The position numbers were made by a program, and so were the translations under genes. Positions 1 through 7,408 of a stretch of DNA of 44,787 bases are shown here, in pieces. The stretch comes from Bacillota bacterium. GTDB taxonomy: Bacteria > Bacillota > Bacilli > Alicyclobacillales > SLC66. Every line of letters begins with the position of its first letter. The first letter of the stretch is position 1. The notes below the pieces were generated by a model. That model did not search any database, had not been told where the DNA came from, and worked only from the letters and a program-made list of their open reading frames with translations. The stretch covers positions 1 to 44,787 of the forward strand of contig JAJZCB010000023.1 in assembly GCA_021846285.1 (NCBI GenBank). Direction: 5' to 3'.

Positions 1-28
1 TCCCAACAGGGAAATGAGGTCGACTTCA

Positions 29-220
29 TTGTTTAAGGAGCACGCAGTGGTAAGAGCTAAACGCAATTTAAGTAACAACGTTCCAACAGGGACAAGAGGT
101 ACCATTGTAATGGTCTATGATGAAAATGTAGGAGACTACGAGGTTGAGTTTCTTGATGAGCAGGGAAATCACCTCGACCTCTTGACGGTCAACGCAGTGG
201 ATTTGGATTCAGCCAAGTAA
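29..220 (+). CDS. DUF4926 domain protein, probable immunity-type cassette gene
   Basis: A small protein of about 63 residues. The run from FKEHAVV through GTRGTIVMVYD to YEVEFLDEQG and the closing LLTVNAVDLD matches the DUF4926 family as I know it. Members are often found beside polymorphic toxin genes, so a role as an immunity or accessory protein is inferred from context; no biochemical function is known to me. I prefer the TTG at 29, because TGAGGT at 15-20 lies eight bases upstream and the resulting protein begins like family members. ATG 14 and GTG 47 (with AAGGAG at 35-40) are alternatives. The frame is open to the window edge, so an upstream extension cannot be excluded. Bases 1-20 resemble 81-100 (17 of 20 identical), possibly a remnant of a duplicated copy. 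Confidence 0.65.
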   Translation: MFKEHAVVRAKRNLSNNVPTGTRGTIVMVYDENVGDYEVEFLDEQGNHLDLLTVNAVDLDSAK

Positions 221-245
221 ATTTTGCAAGTGACAGCAACACCAA

Positions 246-350
246 TTTCAAGTGCTGTAACCGAAGGGAGCCAATCTCGTTAAATCGGGATTTGGTTCCC
301 TGGTTTTGTATTCACTCGGCCATTCGGTCGTCTTAGTATTGGCATGACAT
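246..350 (+). repeat. Cassette-flank repeat, copy A
   Basis: This spacer between the DUF4926 gene and the RHS fragment is a diverged copy of 1922-2023, which follows the next immunity gene. Both begin with the identical 15-mer TTTCAAGTGCTGTAA, share a following AGGAG and CTCG-TAAATC block, and end in TTAG-ATTGG. Each therefore sits directly downstream of a small immunity-type gene. The segment also contains a short GGGA/TCCC hairpin followed by TGGTTTTG near 287-309, which could be a weak terminator. Confidence 0.7.
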
Positions 351-356
351 GATCTG

Positions 357-1463
357 GTGTCGTATGTGGCGGAGAACCATCTGGCGAGCGTCACCACGCC
401 AAACGGCGCCGACACGTACACGTACGATCCGCTGGATCGACGGGCGACGATCGACGGTTACCGCCTGGGCTACATCGGCCAATCCGATCTGGTGTCGTAT
501 GTGACAGACAGCAGCAACCTCCTGGTCAAACGGTTGACGTACGCCGCCGCAGGCCTCCCGGTGCTGATGACCGTCTCCTACGGCGGGGCGTGGCACACGT
601 ACGGCTATCTCTACGACGGCACGGGTCAAATCGTGGGGCTCGTGGACGACACGACCGGCAGCAGCACGCTGGGTCAGGAAGTGGTCACCTACACGTATGA
701 CGCGTGGGGGAACCTGCTGTCAGACACGGATACTTCCGGAATCGGTGCGGCGACGATCAATCCGTTTCTGTACAAGGGCTACTGGTACGACTGGAGTACG
801 GGGCTGTACGACTTGAACGCGCGGTATTACAATCCAGTCATCGGGCGATTCCTGTCGGAGGATCCGGCGGGGCCGAGCGTTGGGGTCGCGCTGAGTTACA
901 ATGGGTATGCGTACGCACGAAACAACCCGGTCAACCGGGTGGACCCGAGTGGGACAGCTTCGTACAACGTATATCTTATGGCGCGGTTTGGGATCAAGGA
1001 GAGGGCGACGAACCCGACGATTCCAGGTTGGATAATCTTGGGAGGCACGCAGGTCGCATTACTTGTGTTGTCTGAAGGGCTCGCTGGATCGGAAGAGTTC
1101 GCGGTGAACGAAGGGATGGCTGCCGCTGAGGGCGCGGGAGAAGAACCCCTAACCGACGCTCAAACAGCAACTCTGAGTCGACTTGATAATATTGTAAATG
1201 ACCACCTTACTGAGCAGGACTTGTCAGGTGCACTGCGTGACATTCAAGGTGACCCAGTTCCTCGTATTGGAGGTGGGTATTATGACCATCTGGATGAAGT
1301 TAAGAATTCGTTGCGTGGACTTTACGCTGTTGAAAAAAGTCTACACGGTAGCTTGAGGAATCCAAATCTTGATCCGGCGGCGCGCGCAGCACTCGAAAGC
1401 GGGCTTAGCAAAGCTCAACAATACATTGGTAAAATTAATGAGATACTGAATGGAGGTAAATGA
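357..1463 (+). CDS. Orphan RHS C-terminal fragment with Ntox28-type toxin domain
   Basis: This is the C-terminal end of an RHS/YD-repeat polymorphic toxin. Residues about 1-150 are YD repeats (YTYDPLDRR, YTYDAWGN). Next comes the RHS core end (GLYDLNARYYNPVIGRFLSE) with the paired DPAG and DPSG motifs that bracket the usual autocleavage region. After a short linker the last ~105 residues (LDNIVNDHLTEQD, ALRDIQGDPVPRIGGGYYDH, SLRNPNLDPAARAALE) match polymorphic toxin type 28 (Ntox28), the RNase family of CdiA from E. coli 536. The N-terminal shell, secretion signal and thousands of upstream bases of a full RHS gene are missing, and no good ribosome binding site precedes GTG 357. It is therefore probably a silent orphan tip. 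Composition turns clearly AT-richer from about 1180, typical of a swapped toxin tip. The C-terminus lacks the GYGI tail used for CysK binding in the E. coli toxin. Confidence 0.85.
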   Translation: MSYVAENHLASVTTPNGADTYTYDPLDRRATIDGYRLGYIGQSDLVSYVTDSSNLLVKRLTYAAAGLPVLMTVSYGGAWHTYGYLYDGTGQIVGLVDDTTGSSTLGQEVVTYTYDAWGNLLSDTDTSGIGAATINPFLYKGYWYDWSTGLYDLNARYYNPVIGRFLSEDPAGPSVGVALSYNGYAYARNNPVNRVDPSGTASYNVYLMARFGIKERATNPTIPGWIILGGTQVALLVLSEGLAGSEEFAVNEGMAAAEGAGEEPLTDAQTATLSRLDNIVNDHLTEQDLSGALRDIQGDPVPRIGGGYYDHLDEVKNSLRGLYAVEKSLHGSLRNPNLDPAARAALESGLSKAQQYIGKINEILNGGK

Positions 1464-1915
1464 TTGTGTCCTCTGTAAGTTTGCTTCAAATTGTAGACAT
1501 TGAGAAACAGTTAGGCATTTCAGAACCCGTGACTGACTCAAGGTATTCTTTGCCAAAGTGGTATGAAAGAATTCGTTCAAAGACAATTGGTGATTTAGCT
1601 GATGGTGATTTGGCCCGCTTGTTGAGGCAAAACATGTATGTTGAATTCATTTTTCCTGAAGTGCTTGAGAGACTTGAGTCAAATCCGTTTAGTGGAGAAC
1701 TTTATGATGGAGAATTAATTACGGCTTTGTCAATACTGGAGCCAGTACACTGGGGAAAATCGGATGTTCTAACGAGGCGACTTCTGAACATCATTGATTC
1801 GATCATGGTAAACGGACAATTGAGGCAGGGTCATGAGTTACCCTCAGACGAGGAGGAATCACAGATTATCGAAAGTCTCACCGAAATAAGAAAGAGAATT
1901 GGCGGTGTTGAATAA
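1460..1915 (+). CDS. CDI-type immunity protein for the Ntox28 toxin
   Basis: A 151-residue acidic cytosolic protein whose start overlaps the stop of the RHS fragment (ATGA), with GGAGG seven bases upstream. Its pattern (early LEKQLG-like helix, KWYERIRSKTIGDL, DLARLLRQNMYVEFIFPEVLERLESNPF, then LYDGELITALS) fits the contact-dependent growth inhibition immunity family that accompanies Ntox28-type CdiA toxins. The expected role is to bind and block the adjacent RNase domain. It is AT-rich like the toxin tip, so the pair probably moved together. Translational coupling suggests it would be made from any transcript that reads the toxin. The immunity gene may be useful alone, protecting against siblings that carry the intact toxin. 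Confidence 0.8.
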   Translation: MIVSSVSLLQIVDIEKQLGISEPVTDSRYSLPKWYERIRSKTIGDLADGDLARLLRQNMYVEFIFPEVLERLESNPFSGELYDGELITALSILEPVHWGKSDVLTRRLLNIIDSIMVNGQLRQGHELPSDEEESQIIESLTEIRKRIGGVE

Positions 1916-1921
1916 CACGAG

Positions 1922-2023
1922 TTTCAAGTGCTGTAATCGCAAGGAGTCGGCCTCGATAAATCTCTGGGATTACATGGGATACATTGCCTCTGGCAAATCC
2001 CGCCTTTAGGATTGGAGTCATTT
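1922..2023 (+). repeat. Cassette-flank repeat, copy B
   Basis: Second, diverged copy of the 246-350 spacer. It starts seven bases after the immunity stop codon with the same TTTCAAGTGCTGTAA. Such shared downstream flanks would let homologous recombination exchange or add toxin-immunity cassettes. Confidence 0.7.
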
Positions 2024-2034
2024 CGGCATTAAAT

Positions 2035-2054
2035 GGCCAACTCGTGGCCTTTTG
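2035..2054 (+). terminator. Short putative terminator after the RHS cassette
   Basis: GGCCA, a five-base loop, then TGGCC and TTTTG. The stem is only five base pairs, so this is a weak call. The rest of 1916-2197 holds the flank repeat and nothing else I can name. Confidence 0.35.
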
Positions 2055-2197
2055 TATACCTTTCCAGACAGCCCCTTAACCAAAGCGATTAGTCTGTTTC
2101 CAACAGTCTTAATCCCCCATGCTGGAAGGTGGTATGTGCAGATAGGATACAATCCATCGCCGGCTCTATGACAACACATTTTAGAAACTAAGTAGGG

Positions 2198-2566
2198 GTG
2201 ATCGGACTGAATCGTCAAATGAATCTAAAGGATGTCCTGTACAGCGTACTCTATGGCCCAGTATATGTAATGCTTTTGTACGGAGCTTGGTCCCTGTTTC
2301 GGAGAATCGGTAATGTTGAAGGTGTGTTGGCTGAGATGGCGGTTGGACTACTCGCTCCATTGGTCTTTAAGACAGCGTCTGAAGTTACCCAGTCTCCTGT
2401 CGGCCAAATGGTGATCAAGTGGATATCCCTCATAGCATTTCTGCTTGCTTGGATTGTGGCGGCTGGAACACGTTTATTTGGAACATTGTGGATCGTTATG
2501 ATTGCAATTGTCTTGGTTCGAGGCATCTACGATGTGCTTGATATCTTGCGTCGCAAAGCGGAATAG
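2198..2566 (+). CDS. Small integral membrane protein of unknown function
   Basis: About 122 residues with three or four hydrophobic segments: roughly residues 14-34, 43-57, 73-93 and 95-113 (TLWIVMIAIVLVRGIYDVL). I do not recognise a family. The start is uncertain. GTG 2198 has the purine-rich AGTAGGGG directly against it and no normal spacing, and ATG 2219 would shorten the protein by seven residues but lacks a clear ribosome binding site. It lies between the RHS cassette and the trp promoter, on the same strand, and could belong to either context. Codon usage is AT-richer than the trp genes, which suggests it belongs with the accessory region. Confidence 0.6.
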   Translation: MIGLNRQMNLKDVLYSVLYGPVYVMLLYGAWSLFRRIGNVEGVLAEMAVGLLAPLVFKTASEVTQSPVGQMVIKWISLIAFLLAWIVAAGTRLFGTLWIVMIAIVLVRGIYDVLDILRRKAE

Positions 2567-2579
2567 AAGCGCTGGCGGA

Positions 2580-2608
2580 TTGACCATTTGGACGGATCGT
2601 AGTAGGAT
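2580..2608 (+). promoter_or_regulatory. Promoter of the trp operon
   Basis: TTGACC, a 17-base spacer, then TAGGAT: a good sigma-A promoter. Transcription would start near A2615, giving an untranslated leader of about 260 bases before trpD. Confidence 0.7.
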
Positions 2609-2614
2609 TACCCT

Positions 2615-2820
2615 AACGGCGCAGCAGGTGCGCGCAACTTGGCAGCAGGTTGCGGCAGGCGCCATAGAGACAGGGGTTGCCTGTCGCCTTGGTAGCGTGA
2701 GCGGAGCGGAGCTTAGCCAAAAGTTAGAGGGATCGCGCAGCACGACAGCAATTCGGCCGATCTTTTCTCGTACAAGCGGCACGTTCACGAGAACCGGGGG
2801 AAATCCTTGGTTCTTTATTT
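2615..2820 (+). promoter_or_regulatory. trp leader with transcription attenuator (antiterminator/terminator pair)
   Basis: Two upstream hairpins are visible: CGCAAC/GTTGCG at 2633-2654, with a TGG in its loop, and GACAGG/CCTGTC at 2669-2685. The heptamer CCTTGGT at 2687-2693 is identical to the 3' arm of the terminator (2805-2811), so it can pair with the terminator's 5' arm ACCGGGG (2793-2799) and act as antiterminator. TAG/GAG triplets at 2693, 2699, 2704, 2709, 2714 and 2725, mostly spaced two to three bases, begin inside that antiterminator arm. This is the layout expected for TRAP binding, although B. subtilis uses eleven triplets. No canonical T-box motif and no Trp-rich leader peptide are seen. 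The regulator is therefore unproven. Confidence 0.55.
2790..2820 (+). terminator. Attenuator terminator upstream of trpD
   Basis: A ten-base-pair stem (AGAACCGGGG with CCTTGGTTCT, two G-U pairs) around a five-base GAAAT loop, followed by TTATTTG. It lies about 57 bases before the trpD start, inside the leader, so it should act conditionally. Confidence 0.65.
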
Positions 2821-2876
2821 GTTGTCCGGGCGGACGGTTTCATGGAGCGCATAGACGGCATACGAGGAGAGATTGC

Positions 2877-3905
2877 ATGATGAGAGAGATATTGGTGCGA
2901 CTGGCCAATGGTGATGAACTGACGGAAACAGACGCGGAGTCGGCGATGCATGCGATGATGGATGGGTCGGCAAGCCCCGTGCAGATCGCCGCGTATCTAA
3001 CATTGTTGCGGGCGAGGGGCGAGACCATCGCTGAACTCACGGGAAGCGCTCGCGCCATGCGCGATCATGCGTTGTCCATGGCGGTGCAGCCTGGCGTGAT
3101 CGACACCTGCGGAACCGGAGGAGACGGAGCCGGCACGTTCAACATTTCAACTGCCGCCGCGATCGTGGCGGCAGCCGGTGGGGTGGCGGTGGTCAAACAT
3201 GGCAATCGGGCGGCGTCAAGCCTCAGCGGGAGCGCTGACGTGCTGGCCGCGTTGGGCGTCGCGATTGAAATGAGTCCGCAGGCGGCGGCGAAGTGTCTCG
3301 CGGAGACGGGAATCTGCTTCCTGTTTGCGCAGGCATACCATCCCGCCATGAAGCATGTGGCGCCAATCCGCAAAGAACTGGGGTACCGAACGATGTTCAA
3401 TTTTCTCGGTCCGCTTACAAATCCCGCCAGACCAAAGCGTCAGGTGCTCGGCACGCCCAATGCGGCGATCGCGCAAAAGATGGCGCATGTTCTGGCGGCT
3501 CTTGGCAGCGAGCACGCCCTGGTGATAAGCTCTGTGGATGGCCTCGATGAGATTGCCGTGTCGGGACCGACCAGGGTGTATGAGGTGCGGCTGGGTCAGG
3601 TGTCGGAGTGGACGATTCAGCCATCGGACTTGGGTCTGTCGCATTACCCGTTGGCTGCCGTGCGCGGCGGCGATCCTGCGGTGAACGCCGCTGCGGTGCG
3701 CGCCATATTTGCAGGAGAGACGGGAGCCCGCCGGGATATCGTGGTGGCCAACGCCGCCGCCGCCTTTTACGTGGCGGGCCATGCGCCAGATCTGACGACA
3801 GGAGCGCGCATGGCAGAACGGATCATTGATGATGGACGCGCGGCGAGTAAACTCAATCAGTTGGCAGAGTACAGCCAGCAATTGACGAATGGAGTGAGCG
3901 CGTGA
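2877..3905 (+). CDS. trpD: Anthranilate phosphoribosyltransferase
   Basis: TrpD transfers phosphoribose from PRPP to anthranilate, the second committed step of tryptophan synthesis. The 342-residue length is normal. The signature DTCGTGGDGAGTFNIST (PRPP and Mg binding) lies near residue 80, followed by VKHGNRAASSLSGSADVL, and then FLFAQAYHPAMKHVAPIRKELG and NFLGPLTNPA. The reading frame is open far upstream, but ATG 2877 has GAGGAG eight bases before it and gives the family N-terminus, so the upstream part is leader. It is the first gene of the operon. trpE, which precedes trpD in B. subtilis, is absent. Its stop overlaps the trpC start (GTGA). Confidence 0.95.
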   Translation: MMREILVRLANGDELTETDAESAMHAMMDGSASPVQIAAYLTLLRARGETIAELTGSARAMRDHALSMAVQPGVIDTCGTGGDGAGTFNISTAAAIVAAAGGVAVVKHGNRAASSLSGSADVLAALGVAIEMSPQAAAKCLAETGICFLFAQAYHPAMKHVAPIRKELGYRTMFNFLGPLTNPARPKRQVLGTPNAAIAQKMAHVLAALGSEHALVISSVDGLDEIAVSGPTRVYEVRLGQVSEWTIQPSDLGLSHYPLAAVRGGDPAVNAAAVRAIFAGETGARRDIVVANAAAAFYVAGHAPDLTTGARMAERIIDDGRAASKLNQLAEYSQQLTNGVSA

Positions 3906-4696
3906 CCATCCTGGATCGCATCCTGGAAACAAAGCGCGCGGAAGTGACCTTGCTGCATAGCGAGCAGGGTCGGTCGAGCCTGCTTGAACAAGCGGCAGAG
4001 AGTCCGCCTGTTAGGCCATTTGCGGCTGCGCTGCGGGGAAAGCATCCGGTTGCCCTGATCGCGGAAATCAAGAAGGCGTCGCCGTCAAAGGGAGTCATCG
4101 CGACGCGGTTTGATCCCGTGGCCACGGCCGCACAGTACGAAGCAGCCGGCGCGAGTGCGGTGTCGGTGCTCACGGATCGCACCTACTTTCAGGGTTCGTC
4201 TGATATTTTGAAATCCGTGCGCGCAGCGACGCGCTTGCCGATACTTCGCAAGGACTTTATCATCGACGAGTTGCAGGTTCTGGAAGCGCGCGCCATGGGT
4301 GCGGACGCCATCCTGTTGATCGCGGCGGCTTTGCCTGACGAGTCGCTGCAGGAACTGTACACGCTGGCCACAGACTGGGGAATGGCGGTCCTTGTGGAGA
4401 TTCATTCCGTGGACGAATGGCGGCGCGCGGCGTCTCTGCACCCGCAGATCGTCGGCGTTAACCACCGGGATTTGCGCACGTTTGACGTCGATTTGAGTCT
4501 GACCGAAACGGTCGCCGAAGCGATTGATCAGGATGTGATTCTCGTCGGGGAGAGCGGAATCAAAACGGCGAATGACGTCGATCGCTTGCGCAAAGCGGGT
4601 GCGCAGGCGATTCTGGTCGGCGAAACGCTGATGCGCTTTGGCGTCGATCGGATAGGGGAGGGAGTCGCGCAACTGCTTGGTTCGCGACGGGGCTGA
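3902..4696 (+). CDS. trpC: Indole-3-glycerol phosphate synthase
   Basis: TrpC closes the indole ring, converting carboxyphenylamino-deoxyribulose phosphate to indole-3-glycerol phosphate. The 264-residue TIM barrel shows the family landmarks: N-terminal ILDRILETKRAEV, the catalytic AEIKKASPSKG near residue 60, SVLTDRTYFQGS, LRKDFIIDELQV, VGVNHRDLRTFDVD and VGESGIKTANDV. The GTG start overlaps the trpD stop by four bases, and its own TGA overlaps the trpF ATG, so translation is coupled along the operon. Confidence 0.95.
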   Translation: MTILDRILETKRAEVTLLHSEQGRSSLLEQAAESPPVRPFAAALRGKHPVALIAEIKKASPSKGVIATRFDPVATAAQYEAAGASAVSVLTDRTYFQGSSDILKSVRAATRLPILRKDFIIDELQVLEARAMGADAILLIAAALPDESLQELYTLATDWGMAVLVEIHSVDEWRRAASLHPQIVGVNHRDLRTFDVDLSLTETVAEAIDQDVILVGESGIKTANDVDRLRKAGAQAILVGETLMRFGVDRIGEGVAQLLGSRRG

Positions 4697-5352
4697 TGAT
4701 TCGTGTAAAACTGTGCGGGATGAGGACCCTCGCGGATGCTCGCGAGGCGGCGCGGGCCGGCGCCGATTATATCGGCTTTGTGCTGGCCCGCAGCAAACGT
4801 GAAGTGAGCGGCGTGCTTGTGAGACAGATTGTGGACGACCTGAGACAGGAGCGCGCAGAGGAACGCCGGCAGGAACTCCTGCCGCAGCCGGTCCTGGTGC
4901 TGGTGAATCGCTCCGCGAAGGACACGCTGCGGGTCGCGGACGACACGGGCGTTCGTCATGTTCAACTGTCTGGGGATGAAACGCCCGCTCTGTGCGCAGA
5001 ACTTCGCGGACGCGGCCTGACCGTCTGGAAAACGTGGCGGGTTCGCGGCGCAGAGGACGATGAGGCGGTGGGCGAGTTCGCCGGTCACATTGACGGCCTG
5101 CTGCTCGACTCATGGCACGGCGGTGCATACGGAGGCACTGGCAGGCCCTTTGCCTGGCAGGATATCGACCGCTTGAAACCCTTTTTGGCGGGAGTGCCCA
5201 TCATCGTGGCGGGTGGCTTGACACCGGGTACCGTCGGTGAACTGGCGACGCGATACCAACCCTTCGCCGTCGACGTTTCGTCAGGCATCGAAACGGATGG
5301 CCGGAAGGATCCGGCAAAAATGAGGGCCTTTGTCGGCGCAGCGAAGAACTGA
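4696..5352 (+). CDS. trpF: Phosphoribosylanthranilate isomerase
   Basis: TrpF performs the Amadori rearrangement between the TrpD and TrpC steps. The 218-residue barrel begins [13 protein letters not shown], with the catalytic Cys in KLCGM. It continues with [46 protein letters not shown] and [12 protein letters not shown], and ends in [17 protein letters not shown], which carries the catalytic Asp. A longer than usual charged insertion (about residues 46-60, [16 protein letters not shown]) separates two strands. The start overlaps the trpC stop. Confidence 0.95.
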   Translation: MIRVKLCGMRTLADAREAARAGADYIGFVLARSKREVSGVLVRQIVDDLRQERAEERRQELLPQPVLVLVNRSAKDTLRVADDTGVRHVQLSGDETPALCAELRGRGLTVWKTWRVRGAEDDEAVGEFAGHIDGLLLDSWHGGAYGGTGRPFAWQDIDRLKPFLAGVPIIVAGGLTPGTVGELATRYQPFAVDVSSGIETDGRKDPAKMRAFVGAAKN

Positions 5353-5366
5353 AAGAGAGAACTGAA

Positions 5367-6572
5367 ATGGGGGTGCAGAGGATGTTTCCAGATGAACGCG
5401 GGCGATTCGGGGAGTTTGGCGGCAAATACGTACCAGAAACGCTCATGTCTGCCTTGGTGGAGCTGGAAGCGGATTATCGCCGATTGGCCAGTGATCCTGA
5501 GTTTTCGCGGCTGTTGCGCTCGTACCTGAGAGATTACTCCGGGAGGCCGACGCCCCTATACTTTGCTTCGCGCCTGACCGAGTTTGCGGGCGGAGCAAAG
5601 ATCTATCTGAAGCGGGAAGACCTGAACCACACGGGAGCTCACAAAATCAACAACACACTCGGTCAGGGATTGCTCGCCAAAATGACTGGCAAGCAGCGCG
5701 TGATTGCAGAGACAGGCGCCGGTCAGCACGGTGTGGCGACGGCGACAGTGGCGGCGCTCTTTGGACTTCAGTGCACCGTGTTCATGGGCGAGGAGGACAT
5801 GGAACGGCAGGCGCTGAATGTCTTTCGCATGCGGTTGCTTGGCGCCGAGGTCATACCTGCGCGATCCGGCACAAAGACTCTCAAAGACGCGACCAACGAG
5901 GCAATCAGGCACTGGGTGGAACACGTGGAAGACACCTACTATATTATCGGATCTGTGGTTGGACCTCATCCGTATCCCATGATGGTGCGTGATTTCCAAC
6001 GCGTGATCGGAGATGAAACGCGGGAGCAAATCATCGAGCAGGAAGGCCGTTTGCCCGATGCCCTGGTCGCCTGTGTAGGCGGCGGAAGCAACGCGATGGG
6101 TCTGTTTTATCCGTTTTTGCGCGATGGCAATGTGCGTTTGATCGGAGTGGAGGCTGCGGGGGAAGGAATCGAGACGGCGCGGCATGCGGCGACGATGGCG
6201 AAAGGCAGTCGGGGTGTATTGCATGGTTCCATGACGTTGCTCATGCAGGATGAGTTTGGTCAAGTCCAGCCTGCACACTCCATTTCCGCCGGACTGGACT
6301 ATCCGGGCATAGGACCAGAACACGCCCATCTCGCCAAGAGTGGCCGGGCGTCCTACGAACCGATTACGGACCAGGAGGCTCTGGATGCGTTTACGACACT
6401 CACCCAAGTGGAAGGAATCATTCCCGCGCTGGAGTCGGCGCACGCGATTGCCTATGCGGTCAAACTGGCAAAGACGCTGCCTGCAGACGATTTAATGGTT
6501 GTCAATCTGTCCGGACGCGGCGATAAAGACGTGCATACCGTCGAGCGATTGATAGGGGGCAGCTTACAATGA
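5367..6572 (+). CDS. trpB: Tryptophan synthase beta subunit
   Basis: PLP-dependent subunit that condenses indole with serine to give tryptophan. At 401 residues it is full length. [14 protein letters not shown] carries the PLP lysine (near residue 92), [15 protein letters not shown] follows, [12 protein letters not shown] binds the cofactor phosphate, and LSGRGDKDV lies at the C-terminus. ATG 5367 has an AGAGAG-type ribosome binding site; an internal ATG at 5382 is less likely, as its purines abut the codon. The last codon overlaps the trpA start (ATGA), consistent with the equimolar alpha2-beta2 complex. Confidence 0.95.
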   Translation: MGVQRMFPDERGRFGEFGGKYVPETLMSALVELEADYRRLASDPEFSRLLRSYLRDYSGRPTPLYFASRLTEFAGGAKIYLKREDLNHTGAHKINNTLGQGLLAKMTGKQRVIAETGAGQHGVATATVAALFGLQCTVFMGEEDMERQALNVFRMRLLGAEVIPARSGTKTLKDATNEAIRHWVEHVEDTYYIIGSVVGPHPYPMMVRDFQRVIGDETREQIIEQEGRLPDALVACVGGGSNAMGLFYPFLRDGNVRLIGVEAAGEGIETARHAATMAKGSRGVLHGSMTLLMQDEFGQVQPAHSISAGLDYPGIGPEHAHLAKSGRASYEPITDQEALDAFTTLTQVEGIIPALESAHAIAYAVKLAKTLPADDLMVVNLSGRGDKDVHTVERLIGGSLQ

Positions 6573-7393
6573 CCATGCGCGGCCAGACAGCAATCGAACA
6601 GGCTATTCGAAACTGCTACAAACGCACCGCATTTATTCCCTTTGTCTCCGCAGGCGATCCCAATGAAGACGTCAGTTACCGAATTCTATTGGAACTGGCC
6701 CAGTTCTCTGACGTCATCGAAGTCGGCATTCCGTATTCCGATCCATTGGCGGACGGTCCGGCGATTCAGGCGGGTTCCCTGCGCGCCCTTCAGGCTGGCA
6801 TGACCTTGCCAAAAGCGCTTCGCCTCATTGCCCGTGTACGCGCGGTCAGCGATGTTCCGCTTGTTGTCTTCACTTACGTGAACCCGGTGGTGCAGTACGG
6901 CGTGGATGCACTGATGCAGGCTTGCGCAGATGCCGGGGCCGATGGCCTGATTATTCCTGATCTGCCTTTTGAGGAGAGTGCGGAGACGCGTGAAGCCGCA
7001 GTCCGTCACGATCTTGCCCTGATTCCGCTTATTTCGCTGACCAGTCATGAGCGGGTGCAAATGATTGCCGCCAGCGCCACAGGATTTGCTTACTGCGTTT
7101 CATCACTGGGAGTCACCGGTGAACGCGCTTCGTTTGCCACGGAACTGCGCGCCTTTGTGGACGCGGTAAAGAGGGCCAGTTCCGTGCCTGTAGCGGTGGG
7201 GTTTGGCGTGAGCAGCCCGCTGCATGTGCGAGAACTCGCAGAGTTCGCCGACGGCGTGATCGTCGGGAGCGCCATCGTAAGGCGTTGTGAAGACATACAA
7301 AACGCTCTGTCGAGTGGAGACGCTGCGCGCCTCGACGATTCCATTGAGGCGTTGTCCCAATTTGCGCGTGAACTTTCAGAGGCAGGTCGGTAA
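6569..7393 (+). CDS. trpA: Tryptophan synthase alpha subunit
   Basis: TrpA cleaves indole-3-glycerol phosphate to indole and glyceraldehyde phosphate and channels indole to TrpB. The 274-residue barrel shows [15 protein letters not shown], the catalytic region [19 protein letters not shown] (Glu and Asp), [27 protein letters not shown] and [11 protein letters not shown]. It is the last trp gene, and tyrA follows after 15 bases, so they are probably cotranscribed. Confidence 0.95.
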   Translation: MTMRGQTAIEQAIRNCYKRTAFIPFVSAGDPNEDVSYRILLELAQFSDVIEVGIPYSDPLADGPAIQAGSLRALQAGMTLPKALRLIARVRAVSDVPLVVFTYVNPVVQYGVDALMQACADAGADGLIIPDLPFEESAETREAAVRHDLALIPLISLTSHERVQMIAASATGFAYCVSSLGVTGERASFATELRAFVDAVKRASSVPVAVGFGVSSPLHVRELAEFADGVIVGSAIVRRCEDIQNALSSGDAARLDDSIEALSQFARELSEAGR

Positions 7394-7408
7394 AGGAGAC
7401 TCGAACCA

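Noticed and set aside
2731-2766. Second leader terminator (GATCG, CGATC, TTTT)
   Set aside because: Only five base pairs with a 22-base loop; much weaker than the hairpin at 2790.
2615-2820. T-box riboswitch for trp
   Set aside because: A TGG sits in a hairpin loop and TGGTAGCG at 2690 vaguely resembles the T-box core. The canonical GGGTGGNACCGCG element and the Stem I landmarks are absent.
3216-3932. Long minus-strand ORF inside trpD
   Set aside because: Shadow of a GC-rich coding region; no ribosome binding site, and its sequence is Arg/His-rich as expected for antisense frames.
5556-6443. 295-residue minus-strand ORF inside trpB
   Set aside because: Same reason: an antisense shadow of a well conserved gene.
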